From positions 1 to 44,194 of the forward strand of contig JBAZTO010000036.1 in the NCBI GenBank assembly GCA_041661865.1: a stretch of 44,194 nucleotides of DNA. Direction: 5' to 3'. The notes below the pieces were generated by a model, which saw only the letters and a list, made by a program, of their open reading frames with translations, made no database searches and had not been told where the DNA came from. The first letter of the stretch is position 1. Every line of letters begins with the position of its first letter. The DNA comes from JBAZTO01 sp041661865 (GTDB lineage: Bacteria; Planctomycetota; Phycisphaerae; SM23-33). Of this stretch, positions 23,133 through 30,096 are shown one piece after another. Made by a program: the position numbers and the translations under genes.

Positions 23133-23858
23133 ATGAACAAGAGGGCATTTTCACGGGTCTTAGCAGTTGTGGTCATCTGCGCCTTTGCGGCCGTCTCACA
23201 GGCAGGGATTACCTACTGCTGGATACCGTCGGGGACTTACACAGTCATCGCCAGCGGCAACACGACCACGATTGTGGACGTATACACCGTCCAGTTCGAC
23301 GCAGGAACCGGCCGCACGATCGGCGCCATCAACTTCGTCGTCGGCAATGCCGACATACAGCCTGCTGAGGGTTGGTACTATGATGCGAACGAAGAGCTCG
23401 TTTTCGATCCCAACAAGACGATTCCCGGTGCGGGCGTTGGTGCTGAGCCCTTCCAGGTTACGAAGACCAATTACACGCTGACTCCCTCGTACAATGACGG
23501 CATGACCCTGGCGACCGCGACGAACATGCGTCAGGCCGACACCCACCTGCTGAACTTCGCCATGGTCGGCTCTGTTGCCGAGCCATACGAGACCAATGAC
23601 GTCTCGCTGGGCACCCGGTTCGGCGTTGGCGGTTTGGGAGTGATCAAGGGCATCGATGTTGCTTCCCGCGCTCAGATCATGAATATCATCCAAGTCGGGG
23701 TCATTCATGGTGGCGAAGCCGTTTGGATCACCGGTAGCGTGGCCGATGACCTCGGCGTTTCGACTCAATTTGCCTACCTGATTCCCGAGCCGGCAACGAT
23801 GTCGCTGCTGGCCCTGGGCGCCGTGGGCCTGGTTCGTCGTCGCAGGCTAGCGGCCTAG
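23133..23858 (+). CDS. PEP-CTERM sorting-domain secreted protein 2
   Basis: 241 residues. Signal peptide MNKRAFSRVLAVVVICAFAAVSQAG. C-terminal IPEPATMSLLALGAVGLV followed by RRRR. The mature region is colinear with the protein at 19362: the same EGWYYDANEELVFDP, GAGVGAEPFQV and LLNFAMVGSVAEPYETNDV segments, with the N-terminal 60 residues and the segment around KTNYTLTPSYN diverged. ATG 23133 with GGAAGGAAG upstream. Likely exosortase substrate, anchored or secreted through a PEP-CTERM pathway; molecular function not recognised. Confidence 0.9.
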   Translation: MNKRAFSRVLAVVVICAFAAVSQAGITYCWIPSGTYTVIASGNTTTIVDVYTVQFDAGTGRTIGAINFVVGNADIQPAEGWYYDANEELVFDPNKTIPGAGVGAEPFQVTKTNYTLTPSYNDGMTLATATNMRQADTHLLNFAMVGSVAEPYETNDVSLGTRFGVGGLGVIKGIDVASRAQIMNIIQVGVIHGGEAVWITGSVADDLGVSTQFAYLIPEPATMSLLALGAVGLVRRRRLAA

Positions 23859-23866
23859 CCGCGGGC

Positions 23867-24790
23867 CTACCAGGGGTTTTGTGCGACGAGGCGGCAGTGG
23901 TCGCGGAGGTCGCTCGGCAGGGCGGCCAGGATGTTCTGGCCCTCGGCCGGGGAGTCGGCCAGGACGAACAGGGCGCTGCCGCTGCCGCTCATGCACAGCG
24001 GGACGCCCAGGAGGCCTTGCAGGCGACGGCAGGCCTCTGCCAGGGCGGGCGCGACGGTCTGTGCCGCGGGCAGGAGTTGATTGACCATGCGGCTACGCCA
24101 TTGCGACGGGGGCGTTTGCAGCAGCGTCGAATCCAACTGTCCGTGCGGCCAGGCGTGGCTGCCGGCCGGCGCGGGCAGTGCGTCGAAGGCCCGGTAGACC
24201 TCCGCCGTCGGGCAGGCAAAGGGCCCCAGGTAGAGGATCGCCCAGAAGGGATGCACGGCCAGGGGGCTGATCAACTCTCCGCGCCCGGCCAGGCGGCAGG
24301 CGGGGCCGCCCAGGAACAGCGGCACGTCGCTGCCGAGTGAAGCGGCCAGGGGCATCAAGTCGTCGGCGCACAGGCCGAGTTGCCAAAGCTCGTTGAGTCC
24401 GACCAGTGCGGCGGCGGCGTCGGAGGACCCGCCCCCCAGGCCCCGGCCCGGCGGGATGTGCTTGAGCAGGGCCAGGTCGGCGCCGGGAACGTCGCGTCCC
24501 TCGGCCAGCAGGCGGGCGGCGCGGAGGGCCAGGTTCTGCCCGTCGCTGCCGCAGTCGGCGCCGGAGCAGGAAAAGCGGATCTGTCCGTCCTCGCGGGGAT
24601 GCAGGTCCAGAAAGTCGTAGAGCGTCACCTTCGAGACGTACGAATCGACGCCGTGAAAGCCGTCGCTGCGTCGCGGCCCGACCAGCAGGTTCATGTTGAT
24701 CTTGGCCGGGGCGGCGACGGCCAGGTGGCCGTTGGGCAGGGTTCTGGTTTGCGGAGCGGGCGGAAGCGGAGCGTTGTCGCTGGCTGTCAT
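23867..24790 (-). CDS. ispE: 4-diphosphocytidyl-2-C-methyl-D-erythritol kinase
   Basis: 307 residues. GHMP kinase of the MEP isoprenoid pathway, phosphorylating the 2-hydroxyl of CDP-ME. Motifs: AAPAKINMNLLVGPRRSDGFH at the N-terminus, the ATP loop PPGRGLGGGSSDAAAAL, LGSDVPLFLGG, and the C-terminal GSGSALF. The start ATG 24790 (MTASDNAP) is preferred to the in-frame ATG 24889: the typical family N-terminus begins soon after it, and a TATAAT sits immediately upstream. The 3' end is only 8 bp from the convergent PEP-CTERM gene 2. Confidence 0.93.
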   Translation of the reverse strand: MTASDNAPLPPAPQTRTLPNGHLAVAAPAKINMNLLVGPRRSDGFHGVDSYVSKVTLYDFLDLHPREDGQIRFSCSGADCGSDGQNLALRAARLLAEGRDVPGADLALLKHIPPGRGLGGGSSDAAAALVGLNELWQLGLCADDLMPLAASLGSDVPLFLGGPACRLAGRGELISPLAVHPFWAILYLGPFACPTAEVYRAFDALPAPAGSHAWPHGQLDSTLLQTPPSQWRSRMVNQLLPAAQTVAPALAEACRRLQGLLGVPLCMSGSGSALFVLADSPAEGQNILAALPSDLRDHCRLVAQNPW

Positions 24791-24797
24791 GGCGCCG

Positions 24798-24826
24798 ATT
24801 ATACAAGGGCCGGCCGGTCTTGCCAG
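24798..24826 (-). promoter_or_regulatory. ispE promoter, possibly giving a leaderless mRNA
   Basis: On the minus strand: CTGGCA, 17-bp spacer, perfect TATAAT (24803-24798), then only 7 bases before the ATG at 24790. The predicted transcription start would fall at or next to the start codon. Confidence 0.55.
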
Positions 24827-24926
24827 ATGCAGCCCTCTTGGAAGGGCACTGGATCGCGTGGGAAAATCGTCGGCGGCGGTGAATCTCAATGAAGGAAAAC
24901 ATGGGCCGGAAAGGTAGGAAAAGCCT

Positions 24927-25054
24927 GGAAACGAGGAAGCAGGATCCCCGTCTCCACGACTGGAGGCGAGAGAGCCTCTTTGGGGCTACTGCCAGCGAAA
25001 GTACCCGTCAGGGTCGGAGAAGCCTAACCGTTGGCGACATGCCTATCGGGCATG
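24927..25054 (+). other. Cluster of small hairpins, possible structured RNA
   Basis: In the 670-bp gap between ispE and the 89-aa gene. Successive stems: GGAAACG/CGTCTCC (24927-24955, one mismatch), CTCCA-CGAC-TGGAG (24952-24965), GAGGC-GAGAGA-GCCTC (24963-24978), ACCC-GTCA-GGGT (25003-25014), CATGCC/GGCATG (25038-25054). Neighbouring stems share bases, so some are mutually exclusive. It matches no RNA family I know. The rest of the gap holds the doubtful small ORF below and, from 25230 to 25460, nothing I recognise. Confidence 0.25.
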
Positions 25055-25227
25055 CCGTTCAACTCGCGGGCCAGAACCCTCGGGTTGAACAACGGTAATC
25101 CGTTCTGTGCCCGTTTAGCGTAACGGAGCACATTCTCCTGCCTGGCCTTGTCGACCTCTTCGCTGCACTCATCTTCAAGACAAAAATGACTCGGCCTGAA
25201 CGCACGCATGAAGGACCTCCAAGACAT
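25024..25227 (-). CDS. Small hypothetical protein
   Basis: 67 residues from ATG 25227, which has AAGGAA close upstream; an in-frame ATG at 25338 would add 37 residues of less protein-like sequence. The segment ECSEEVDKARQENVLRYAKRAQNGLPLF reads like a real amphipathic helix followed by a short linear motif. Not recognised beyond that. Codon use is less GC-biased than in the neighbours. It could be a remnant or a recently acquired small gene. Confidence 0.4.
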   Translation of the reverse strand: MSWRSFMRAFRPSHFCLEDECSEEVDKARQENVLRYAKRAQNGLPLFNPRVLARELNGMPDRHVANG

Positions 25228-25460
25228 GTTTCCTTCGAAGCGTTTCCTCAACAAACAACACAGCGCAGCTCGAACCAGATGTGGGGCAGCCTTACCCAGG
25301 AAAGTACGCCGGACCTCCTGTCGCGACGGAACAACCATGACGTGATTGGCTTATTATCCCAACCCGGTGCGGCTAAGACAAGAAAAAAGTTCCGTGTTTT
25401 TTAACAGAATCCCGAGAGGCGGGGTCGGGCCGGCGTGAGTGTTGGAAGCGGCCTTCCGGC

Positions 25461-25730
25461 TTACTTGGACCGGGGAGGCGGCGGGGGCAGGATGTTCATC
25501 TGGCACTCGTGGGCCAGATCCAGGAATTCGTTGCGATCAAGCTGCTCGATCCCCTTGCCGCGGGAGCCGAGCTTCTCGTTGAATTTGATGCACTTCTCCT
25601 GCATCGACTGGTGGGTCTGGTCAGAGCCCCCGACCAACTCGAAGTTGTCGCCGCGGGTGATGCGAACCTTGCCGTCCTGGCCGTCGAGCCCCAGGCCCAG
25701 CAGTTTGGCTTTGCTTTGCGGGCGTACCAC
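25461..25730 (-). CDS. Conserved-looking 89-aa protein downstream of rpmH
   Basis: GTG 25730 with AGGAG 8 nt upstream. Residues 10-50 read GLGLDGQDGKVRITRGDNFELVGGSDQTHQSM, and the protein ends in a Pro-rich NILPPPPPRSK. No signal peptide or membrane helix. It occupies the position where rnpA usually follows rpmH but shows no RnpA features (no basic RNR motif). Probably a cytosolic protein of unknown function, co-transcribed with rpmH from 50 bp upstream. Confidence 0.65.
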   Translation of the reverse strand: MVRPQSKAKLLGLGLDGQDGKVRITRGDNFELVGGSDQTHQSMQEKCIKFNEKLGSRGKGIEQLDRNEFLDLAHECQMNILPPPPPRSK

Positions 25731-25779
25731 AAGAATGCTCCTGAATCGAAAACAGACTGACGACTGGAGCCGCTCTGTA

Positions 25780-25914
25780 TTATACGACCTGCACAGCCCG
25801 GCCGGCGCGGCGCTTGCGGCTGATTAACTTCCTGCCGTTGGGCGTCCGCATGCGGGCGCGGAAACCGATCTTGTGGGCCCTCTTACGCTTTGAAATCTTG
25901 TGCGGATAATGCAT
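25780..25914 (-). CDS. rpmH: 50S ribosomal protein bL34
   Basis: 44 residues, read directly from the minus strand: begins MHYPHKISKRKRAHKIGFRA, continues RMRTPNGRKLISRKRRAGRA and ends VQVV. The KRxRxxGFRxRMxTxxGRxxxxRRRxxGR pattern is the bL34 signature. ATG 25914 with AGAGGTC upstream. Component of the large ribosomal subunit. The start here is MHYPHKI rather than the usual MKRTFQP, and no dnaA or rnpA is adjacent. Confidence 0.92.
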   Translation of the reverse strand: MHYPHKISKRKRAHKIGFRARMRTPNGRKLISRKRRAGRAVQVV

Positions 25915-26182
25915 TGCTGACCTCTAACGGTGCCTGGGTATCCTACTCGAACTAGCTGAGTCGGGGAATGTTACACGCCGCGGCGTCAAATGGCAACATC
26001 ATTTCGCGGCCGGAAAGGGAAAAGGGCAGAGGGGAGATTCGGCGAGCTTGTGGCGGTCCGGCCGCCTTTCCGCCTATCGTGGTGGAAGGGACTTCCGTCG
26101 GGGCCGACAGGTGGGTATAACCTCCAAGCCTTGGCCGCGGGGAGGTACGGTCCACCGTGTGGCGGCCTGAGGTTGTTGACAG

Positions 26183-27817
26183 ATGAGCCTACGAAGCCGG
26201 TCCTATGACGTTCTTCCCGCACTGAGCGTGCGCCGGCGGGAGCTGCGCCACTCGCTGAGGCGGGTGACGGTGGCCTGGATGTTCGGCGTGGTGTGGATGA
26301 GTTGCACCTCGGGCGACCAGGTCCGCGCCTTCTGCCGGATGCTGGGGTTCAACGATTTTGCCTTCGGGCTTATGGGCGCGCTGCCGTTTCTGGCCTCGCT
26401 GGGCCAACTGCTGGCCGCCGAGTTCATCGAGCGCACGGGCCTGCGCAAGCACCTGTTCATTCCGCTGGCCCTGGTCCACCGCCTGCTGTGGCTGGTCGTG
26501 GCGGCTGTGCCGCTGGTGCTGGGGCCCGGTTACCTGGCCGTGACGGTCGTGCTGGCCATCCTGGCCGCCAGCAACTTCCTGGGCCAGGCCTCCTCGCCGG
26601 CCTGGGTGACCTGGATGGGTGACCTGATTCCGCGCCGCATCCGGGGGCGGTATTTCGCGCGGCGGACGCAGGCGTCGCAGGCGGTGCAGGTGGTGGCCGT
26701 CATCGTCCTGAGCGTGTTTCTGGATCACGCCACCTCCAGTGGGCGCGTCGAGAGCCTGGCCGGCCAGGGCCGGCTGATGTGGACGATCTGCATCATCTTC
26801 GCCATCGGGGCGATCTTCGGGGCCATCGACATCCTGGTCTTCTGGCGCATCCGCGAGGTGCTGCCGCCGCATGGCCCGCAGGCCAGTGCCGCCCCGCGCG
26901 CGGGCGAGTCGTGGTGGCAGGCGCTGCGGGGCAGCCTGGCAGACCTGCTGATCCACCCGCTCAAGGACCGCATTTTTCGCAACTTCGTCAGCTACGGCGC
27001 GGTGGTCACCTTCACCATGACCGTATCGGGCTGGTATTTCTGGCGGTATTCCACCGAAGGGCTGGGCTTTTCCAAGCTGGGCACCAACTGCCTGTTCATG
27101 GTGATCGGTCCGCTGGCCGGCACGGTGACAGCCAAGTGGTGGGGAAGGCTTCAGGACCGTTGGGGCCGTCGCCCGGTGCTGATCCTCTCCACACTCGGGG
27201 CTGCCATTTCGCTGCTGCCGTGGTTCTTCATGTCGCGGGCCGTGACGACGCCCGCCTTCCTGGTCGACACGATCAACTGGATTTCCGCGCATCTGGGCAT
27301 GCTCTGGGGCGCCAGGGATCTGCACATCGTCGGGCCAACGAGCCCGGTGGTGGCGTACCTGCTGGCCTCGCTGGGATGTGTCATCGGCGGCTCGGCCTGG
27401 ACGGGCGTGGGCCTGGCCCAGACCGGCATGATACTGGGCTTCTCCGACAGCCGGGGAGGCAGCAAGTTCGTGGCGGCCTGTTCCGTGCTCATGGGGATCG
27501 GCGGGGTCGTCGGCGGCCTGGTGGGCGGGGCGGTGGCCCAGTCCCTGGAGTTCATGCAGAGCCACCCCATTGTCCTGGGCCCGCTGAAATGGAACAACTG
27601 GCACGTCACGTTCGCCATGAGCCTTCTTGCGCGGCTGCTGTCGCTGGCCTGGCTGAACCGGATGCCCGACCCCGGCGCGCGAACCGTGCGGAGCATGCTG
27701 CGATATTGGTCGGCCAGCACCTACAATAATTACTTCTCGTTCCTGTCGCACCCGCTTCGGATTTTTGGCTGGGGACAGGGCAAGGTGGAGGATGACCGCC
27801 GGCGGCCCAGACAGTAG
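26183..27817 (+). CDS. MFS-type transporter
   Basis: 544 residues with about 12 hydrophobic segments. The fold marks of the major facilitator superfamily are present: between helices 2 and 3, EFIERTGLRKHLFI; the cytoplasmic RIRGRYFARRTQASQ; and at the matching loop of the second half, WWGRLQDRWGRRPVLILST. A cytoplasmic linker (IREVLPPHGPQASAAPRAGESWW, near residue 230) separates the halves. Substrate unknown. It is followed 9 bp later by the CYTH gene. ATG 26183 follows GAGG at some distance; the precise start is uncertain. The 268-bp region between rpmH and this gene should hold divergent promoters, but I could not fix them. Confidence 0.78.
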   Translation: MSLRSRSYDVLPALSVRRRELRHSLRRVTVAWMFGVVWMSCTSGDQVRAFCRMLGFNDFAFGLMGALPFLASLGQLLAAEFIERTGLRKHLFIPLALVHRLLWLVVAAVPLVLGPGYLAVTVVLAILAASNFLGQASSPAWVTWMGDLIPRRIRGRYFARRTQASQAVQVVAVIVLSVFLDHATSSGRVESLAGQGRLMWTICIIFAIGAIFGAIDILVFWRIREVLPPHGPQASAAPRAGESWWQALRGSLADLLIHPLKDRIFRNFVSYGAVVTFTMTVSGWYFWRYSTEGLGFSKLGTNCLFMVIGPLAGTVTAKWWGRLQDRWGRRPVLILSTLGAAISLLPWFFMSRAVTTPAFLVDTINWISAHLGMLWGARDLHIVGPTSPVVAYLLASLGCVIGGSAWTGVGLAQTGMILGFSDSRGGSKFVAACSVLMGIGGVVGGLVGGAVAQSLEFMQSHPIVLGPLKWNNWHVTFAMSLLARLLSLAWLNRMPDPGARTVRSMLRYWSASTYNNYFSFLSHPLRIFGWGQGKVEDDRRRPRQ

Positions 27818-27826
27818 AATGCTTCC

Positions 27827-28438
27827 ATGGCCACAGAGATCGAAATGAAGTTCAACGTGCCCAGCCACCGGGCCGTCGCGCGGCGGCTGAGGCAACTGAG
27901 GGCAAGGCGGCTTTACACGGCGGTGCAACGCGACCGCTACTTCGATACCCCCCAGCACAGGTTGCTCAAGGCCGATTGCGGCCTGCGCCTGCGAGAGACC
28001 CGCTGCCTGCGGGCTGGGACGGAGCGGCCCGAACTCCGCACGCTGCTGACCTTCAAGGGCCCGCGCCGAGGCCGCTCGGCGGCCAAGGTCCGCGCCGAAC
28101 ACCAGACATTTCTCGACGAGCCGGCGCTGATGGGCGAGATCTTCACCGCCTGCGGGCTGACGGGCATGCTGACGATCGAGAAGAAACGCTCCAGCTTCCG
28201 CCTCGGGCGCTGCAAGGTGGAACTGGATGAACTCCCGCTGCTGGGCTGCTTCGTGGAGATCGAAGGCCCCGCCGAGGCCGCCGTGCAGGCGGTGCGCGAA
28301 AAACTGGGCCTGGAGACGGCGCTGCCGCTGAAGGATCACTACATCGGCCTGGCCCGCGCGGCGTGCCGTCGCCTGGGACGCCAGTGCAGGGAAATGACCT
28401 TTGCCAATTGCCAAAGCTGCCGGCGCGGCGGGAAGTAG
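27827..28438 (+). CDS. CYTH-domain (triphosphate tunnel metalloenzyme) protein
   Basis: 203 residues. Begins with the ExExK signature (E4-I-E6-M-K8) of CYTH proteins, followed by RDRYFDTPQHRLLKADCGLRLR and LTFKGP, the alternating charged strands that line the tunnel; further on, EKKRSSFRLGRCKVELDELPLLGCFVEIEGP completes the barrel. Family members hydrolyse inorganic triphosphate, thiamine triphosphate or act as class IV adenylate cyclases; which one cannot be told here. ATG 27827 is 9 bp after the MFS stop, so the two are probably co-transcribed. Confidence 0.85.
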   Translation: MATEIEMKFNVPSHRAVARRLRQLRARRLYTAVQRDRYFDTPQHRLLKADCGLRLRETRCLRAGTERPELRTLLTFKGPRRGRSAAKVRAEHQTFLDEPALMGEIFTACGLTGMLTIEKKRSSFRLGRCKVELDELPLLGCFVEIEGPAEAAVQAVREKLGLETALPLKDHYIGLARAACRRLGRQCREMTFANCQSCRRGGK

Positions 28439-28442
28439 AGTC

Positions 28443-28464
28443 CCGCTCGCTTTGCGCTCGCGGC
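28443..28464. repeat. 22-bp dispersed repeat, copy 1
   Basis: A 22-bp segment with core CGCTCGCTTTGCGCTCGCGG, identical to 40174-40195, lying directly after the CYTH stop codon. Confidence 0.7.
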
Positions 28465-28565
28465 TAGTTTGTCCAGGCGCATCAGCGTACGGACGCCGGG
28501 CGTTTTGCTTGATTCCGGGGGGCTGGGCCAGCATAATCGCGCCATCGATTTTCAGGGAGACTGCC

Positions 28566-29570
28566 GTGGATACGCCGCAAGCCAATCTTGAGATAGCTCG
28601 TTCGACCCTCCGGGCCGAGGGCGGTTCGATTTCCGCGCTGGCCGACCAGCTCGGCAGCGACTTTGCCGCGGCCGCGAAGATGATCTACGAATGTGCCGGC
28701 AAGGTCATCCTGACGGGCATCGGCAAGGCCGGGCTCATCGGGCTGAAGGTCTCAGCCACGCTGGCCTCGACCGGCACGGGGAGCTTTTTCCTCAATCCCG
28801 TCGACGCCATGCACGGCGACCTGGGGCGCGTCCAGCGCGGCGACGTGCTGCTGGCCCTGTCCCACAGCGGAGAGACCGAGGAGATCATTCGCCTGGTCGA
28901 CCACGTCAAGGGACGCGGCGCCAGCCTGATCGCCGTCACCGGCGGGCGCGACACGCCGCTGGCCCGCTACGCCGATATCGTCGTCTGCTACGGGATGGTC
29001 AAGGAGGCCTGCCCGCTGGGCCTGGCCCCCACGGTGTCCACCTCCATCATGCTGGCCCTGGGCGACGCGCTGGCCCTGACGGTGATGGACATGCGACGAT
29101 TCCGGCCCGAAGACTTCGCCGTCTTCCATCCCGGCGGCGCGCTGGGACGCAAGCTGATGACGGTGGAGCAGGCGATGTTCTTCAAACGCGGCGAGGGCCT
29201 GTGCGTGGCCAGCGATGCGGTCAGCCTGGGTGAGGCGCTGGCGCAGGCCGAGGCCACCCCGCGGCGCAGCGGCGCGATGCTGCTGGTGGACGGCGCCGGC
29301 AAGCTCAGCGGCATCCTGACCGACGCCGACCTGCGGCGTCTGCTGCTGGCCCACCGCAGCGAGCGCGTGCTGGACGAGCCGGTCGCCAAATTCCTCACCA
29401 AGAACCCCAAGTGCATCGGCCTGGGCGGCCTGGCCAGCGAGGCCCTGGCGATCATGAACAAGTATCGTTTCGACGAGCTGCCGGTGGTGGACGGCGAGGG
29501 CCGGCCGGTGGGTGTTATCGACGTGCAGGACCTGGTGGGGATTAAGACGGTCACCGATGGGCGCGATTGA
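28566..29570 (+). CDS. kdsD: D-arabinose-5-phosphate isomerase
   Basis: 334 residues. SIS domain (about 1-200) with GIGKAGLIG, LSHSGETEEIIRL and GLAPTVSTS, followed by two CBS domains (about 205-330; ILTDADLRRLL, RFDELPVVDGEGRPVGVIDVQDLV). It converts ribulose-5-phosphate to arabinose-5-phosphate, the first step of Kdo synthesis for LPS. GTG 28566 with AGGGAG 7 nt upstream is chosen; an ATG at 28401 in frame lies within the preceding gene. First gene of kdsD-kdsC-lpt; the stop overlaps the kdsC start by 14 bp. Confidence 0.92.
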   Translation: MDTPQANLEIARSTLRAEGGSISALADQLGSDFAAAAKMIYECAGKVILTGIGKAGLIGLKVSATLASTGTGSFFLNPVDAMHGDLGRVQRGDVLLALSHSGETEEIIRLVDHVKGRGASLIAVTGGRDTPLARYADIVVCYGMVKEACPLGLAPTVSTSIMLALGDALALTVMDMRRFRPEDFAVFHPGGALGRKLMTVEQAMFFKRGEGLCVASDAVSLGEALAQAEATPRRSGAMLLVDGAGKLSGILTDADLRRLLLAHRSERVLDEPVAKFLTKNPKCIGLGGLASEALAIMNKYRFDELPVVDGEGRPVGVIDVQDLVGIKTVTDGRD

Positions 29571-30096
29571 TTATTCCAAAATAGAGCTGCTGGTCCTGGA
29601 CGTCGACGGCGTGTTGACCGACGGGAAGATCGTCCTGGGCCCCGGAGGCGAGGAGATCAAGTTCTTCGACGTTCGCGACGGCGCGGGCGTCAAGTACTGG
29701 AAGCGCGTGGGCAAGAAGGTGGCCATCATCTCCGGGCGCAGCTCGCCGGCGGTGAACCTGCGCGGCGCGGAGTTGGACGCCGACGCGGTCGTGCTGGGGG
29801 CCAAGAACAAGTTGCCCGCCTACGAGCAGGTTCTGAAGGATCTGCGCCTGACCGACGCGCAGACGGCCGTCATCGGCGACGACCTGCCCGACCTGCCGCT
29901 GTTCTGGCGGGCGGCCCTGTCGATTGCGCCGGCCGACGCGGTGGGCGAAGTTCGCGCCGCAGCCGGGCATGTCACTGTCGCCCGTGGCGGAAACGGGGCC
30001 GTGAGAGAAGTGGTCGAAATGATCCTCAAGCAGACCGGCCTGTGGGACCAGATCATGGCCCGCTACCGCCGGCCTGATAAGGAAAGCTCATCATGA
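29557..30096 (+). CDS. kdsC: 3-deoxy-D-manno-octulosonate-8-phosphate phosphatase
   Basis: 179 residues, cap-less C0-type HAD phosphatase. Motif I is LDVDGVLTDGKI (D15 nucleophile, D17 acid), motif II IISGRSSP, then K in KNKLPAY and GDDLPDLPLF as motif IV. Releases phosphate from Kdo-8-P. ATG 29557 overlaps the kdsD end; its TGA overlaps the ATG of the next gene (ATGA, 30093-30096), so the three genes are translationally coupled. Confidence 0.93.
   Translation: MGAIDYSKIELLVLDVDGVLTDGKIVLGPGGEEIKFFDVRDGAGVKYWKRVGKKVAIISGRSSPAVNLRGAELDADAVVLGAKNKLPAYEQVLKDLRLTDAQTAVIGDDLPDLPLFWRAALSIAPADAVGEVRAAAGHVTVARGGNGAVREVVEMILKQTGLWDQIMARYRRPDKESSS

Noticed and set aside
24901..25020. SRP RNA or RNase P RNA (AGGAAGCAGG string)
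   Set aside because: Only the short string is shared; the surrounding conserved helices of either RNA are missing.
26189..28585. 798-codon minus-strand open frame across the MFS and CYTH genes
   Set aside because: Spans two well-supported plus-strand genes and their junction; composition rich in His/Gln/Ala/Pro without motifs.
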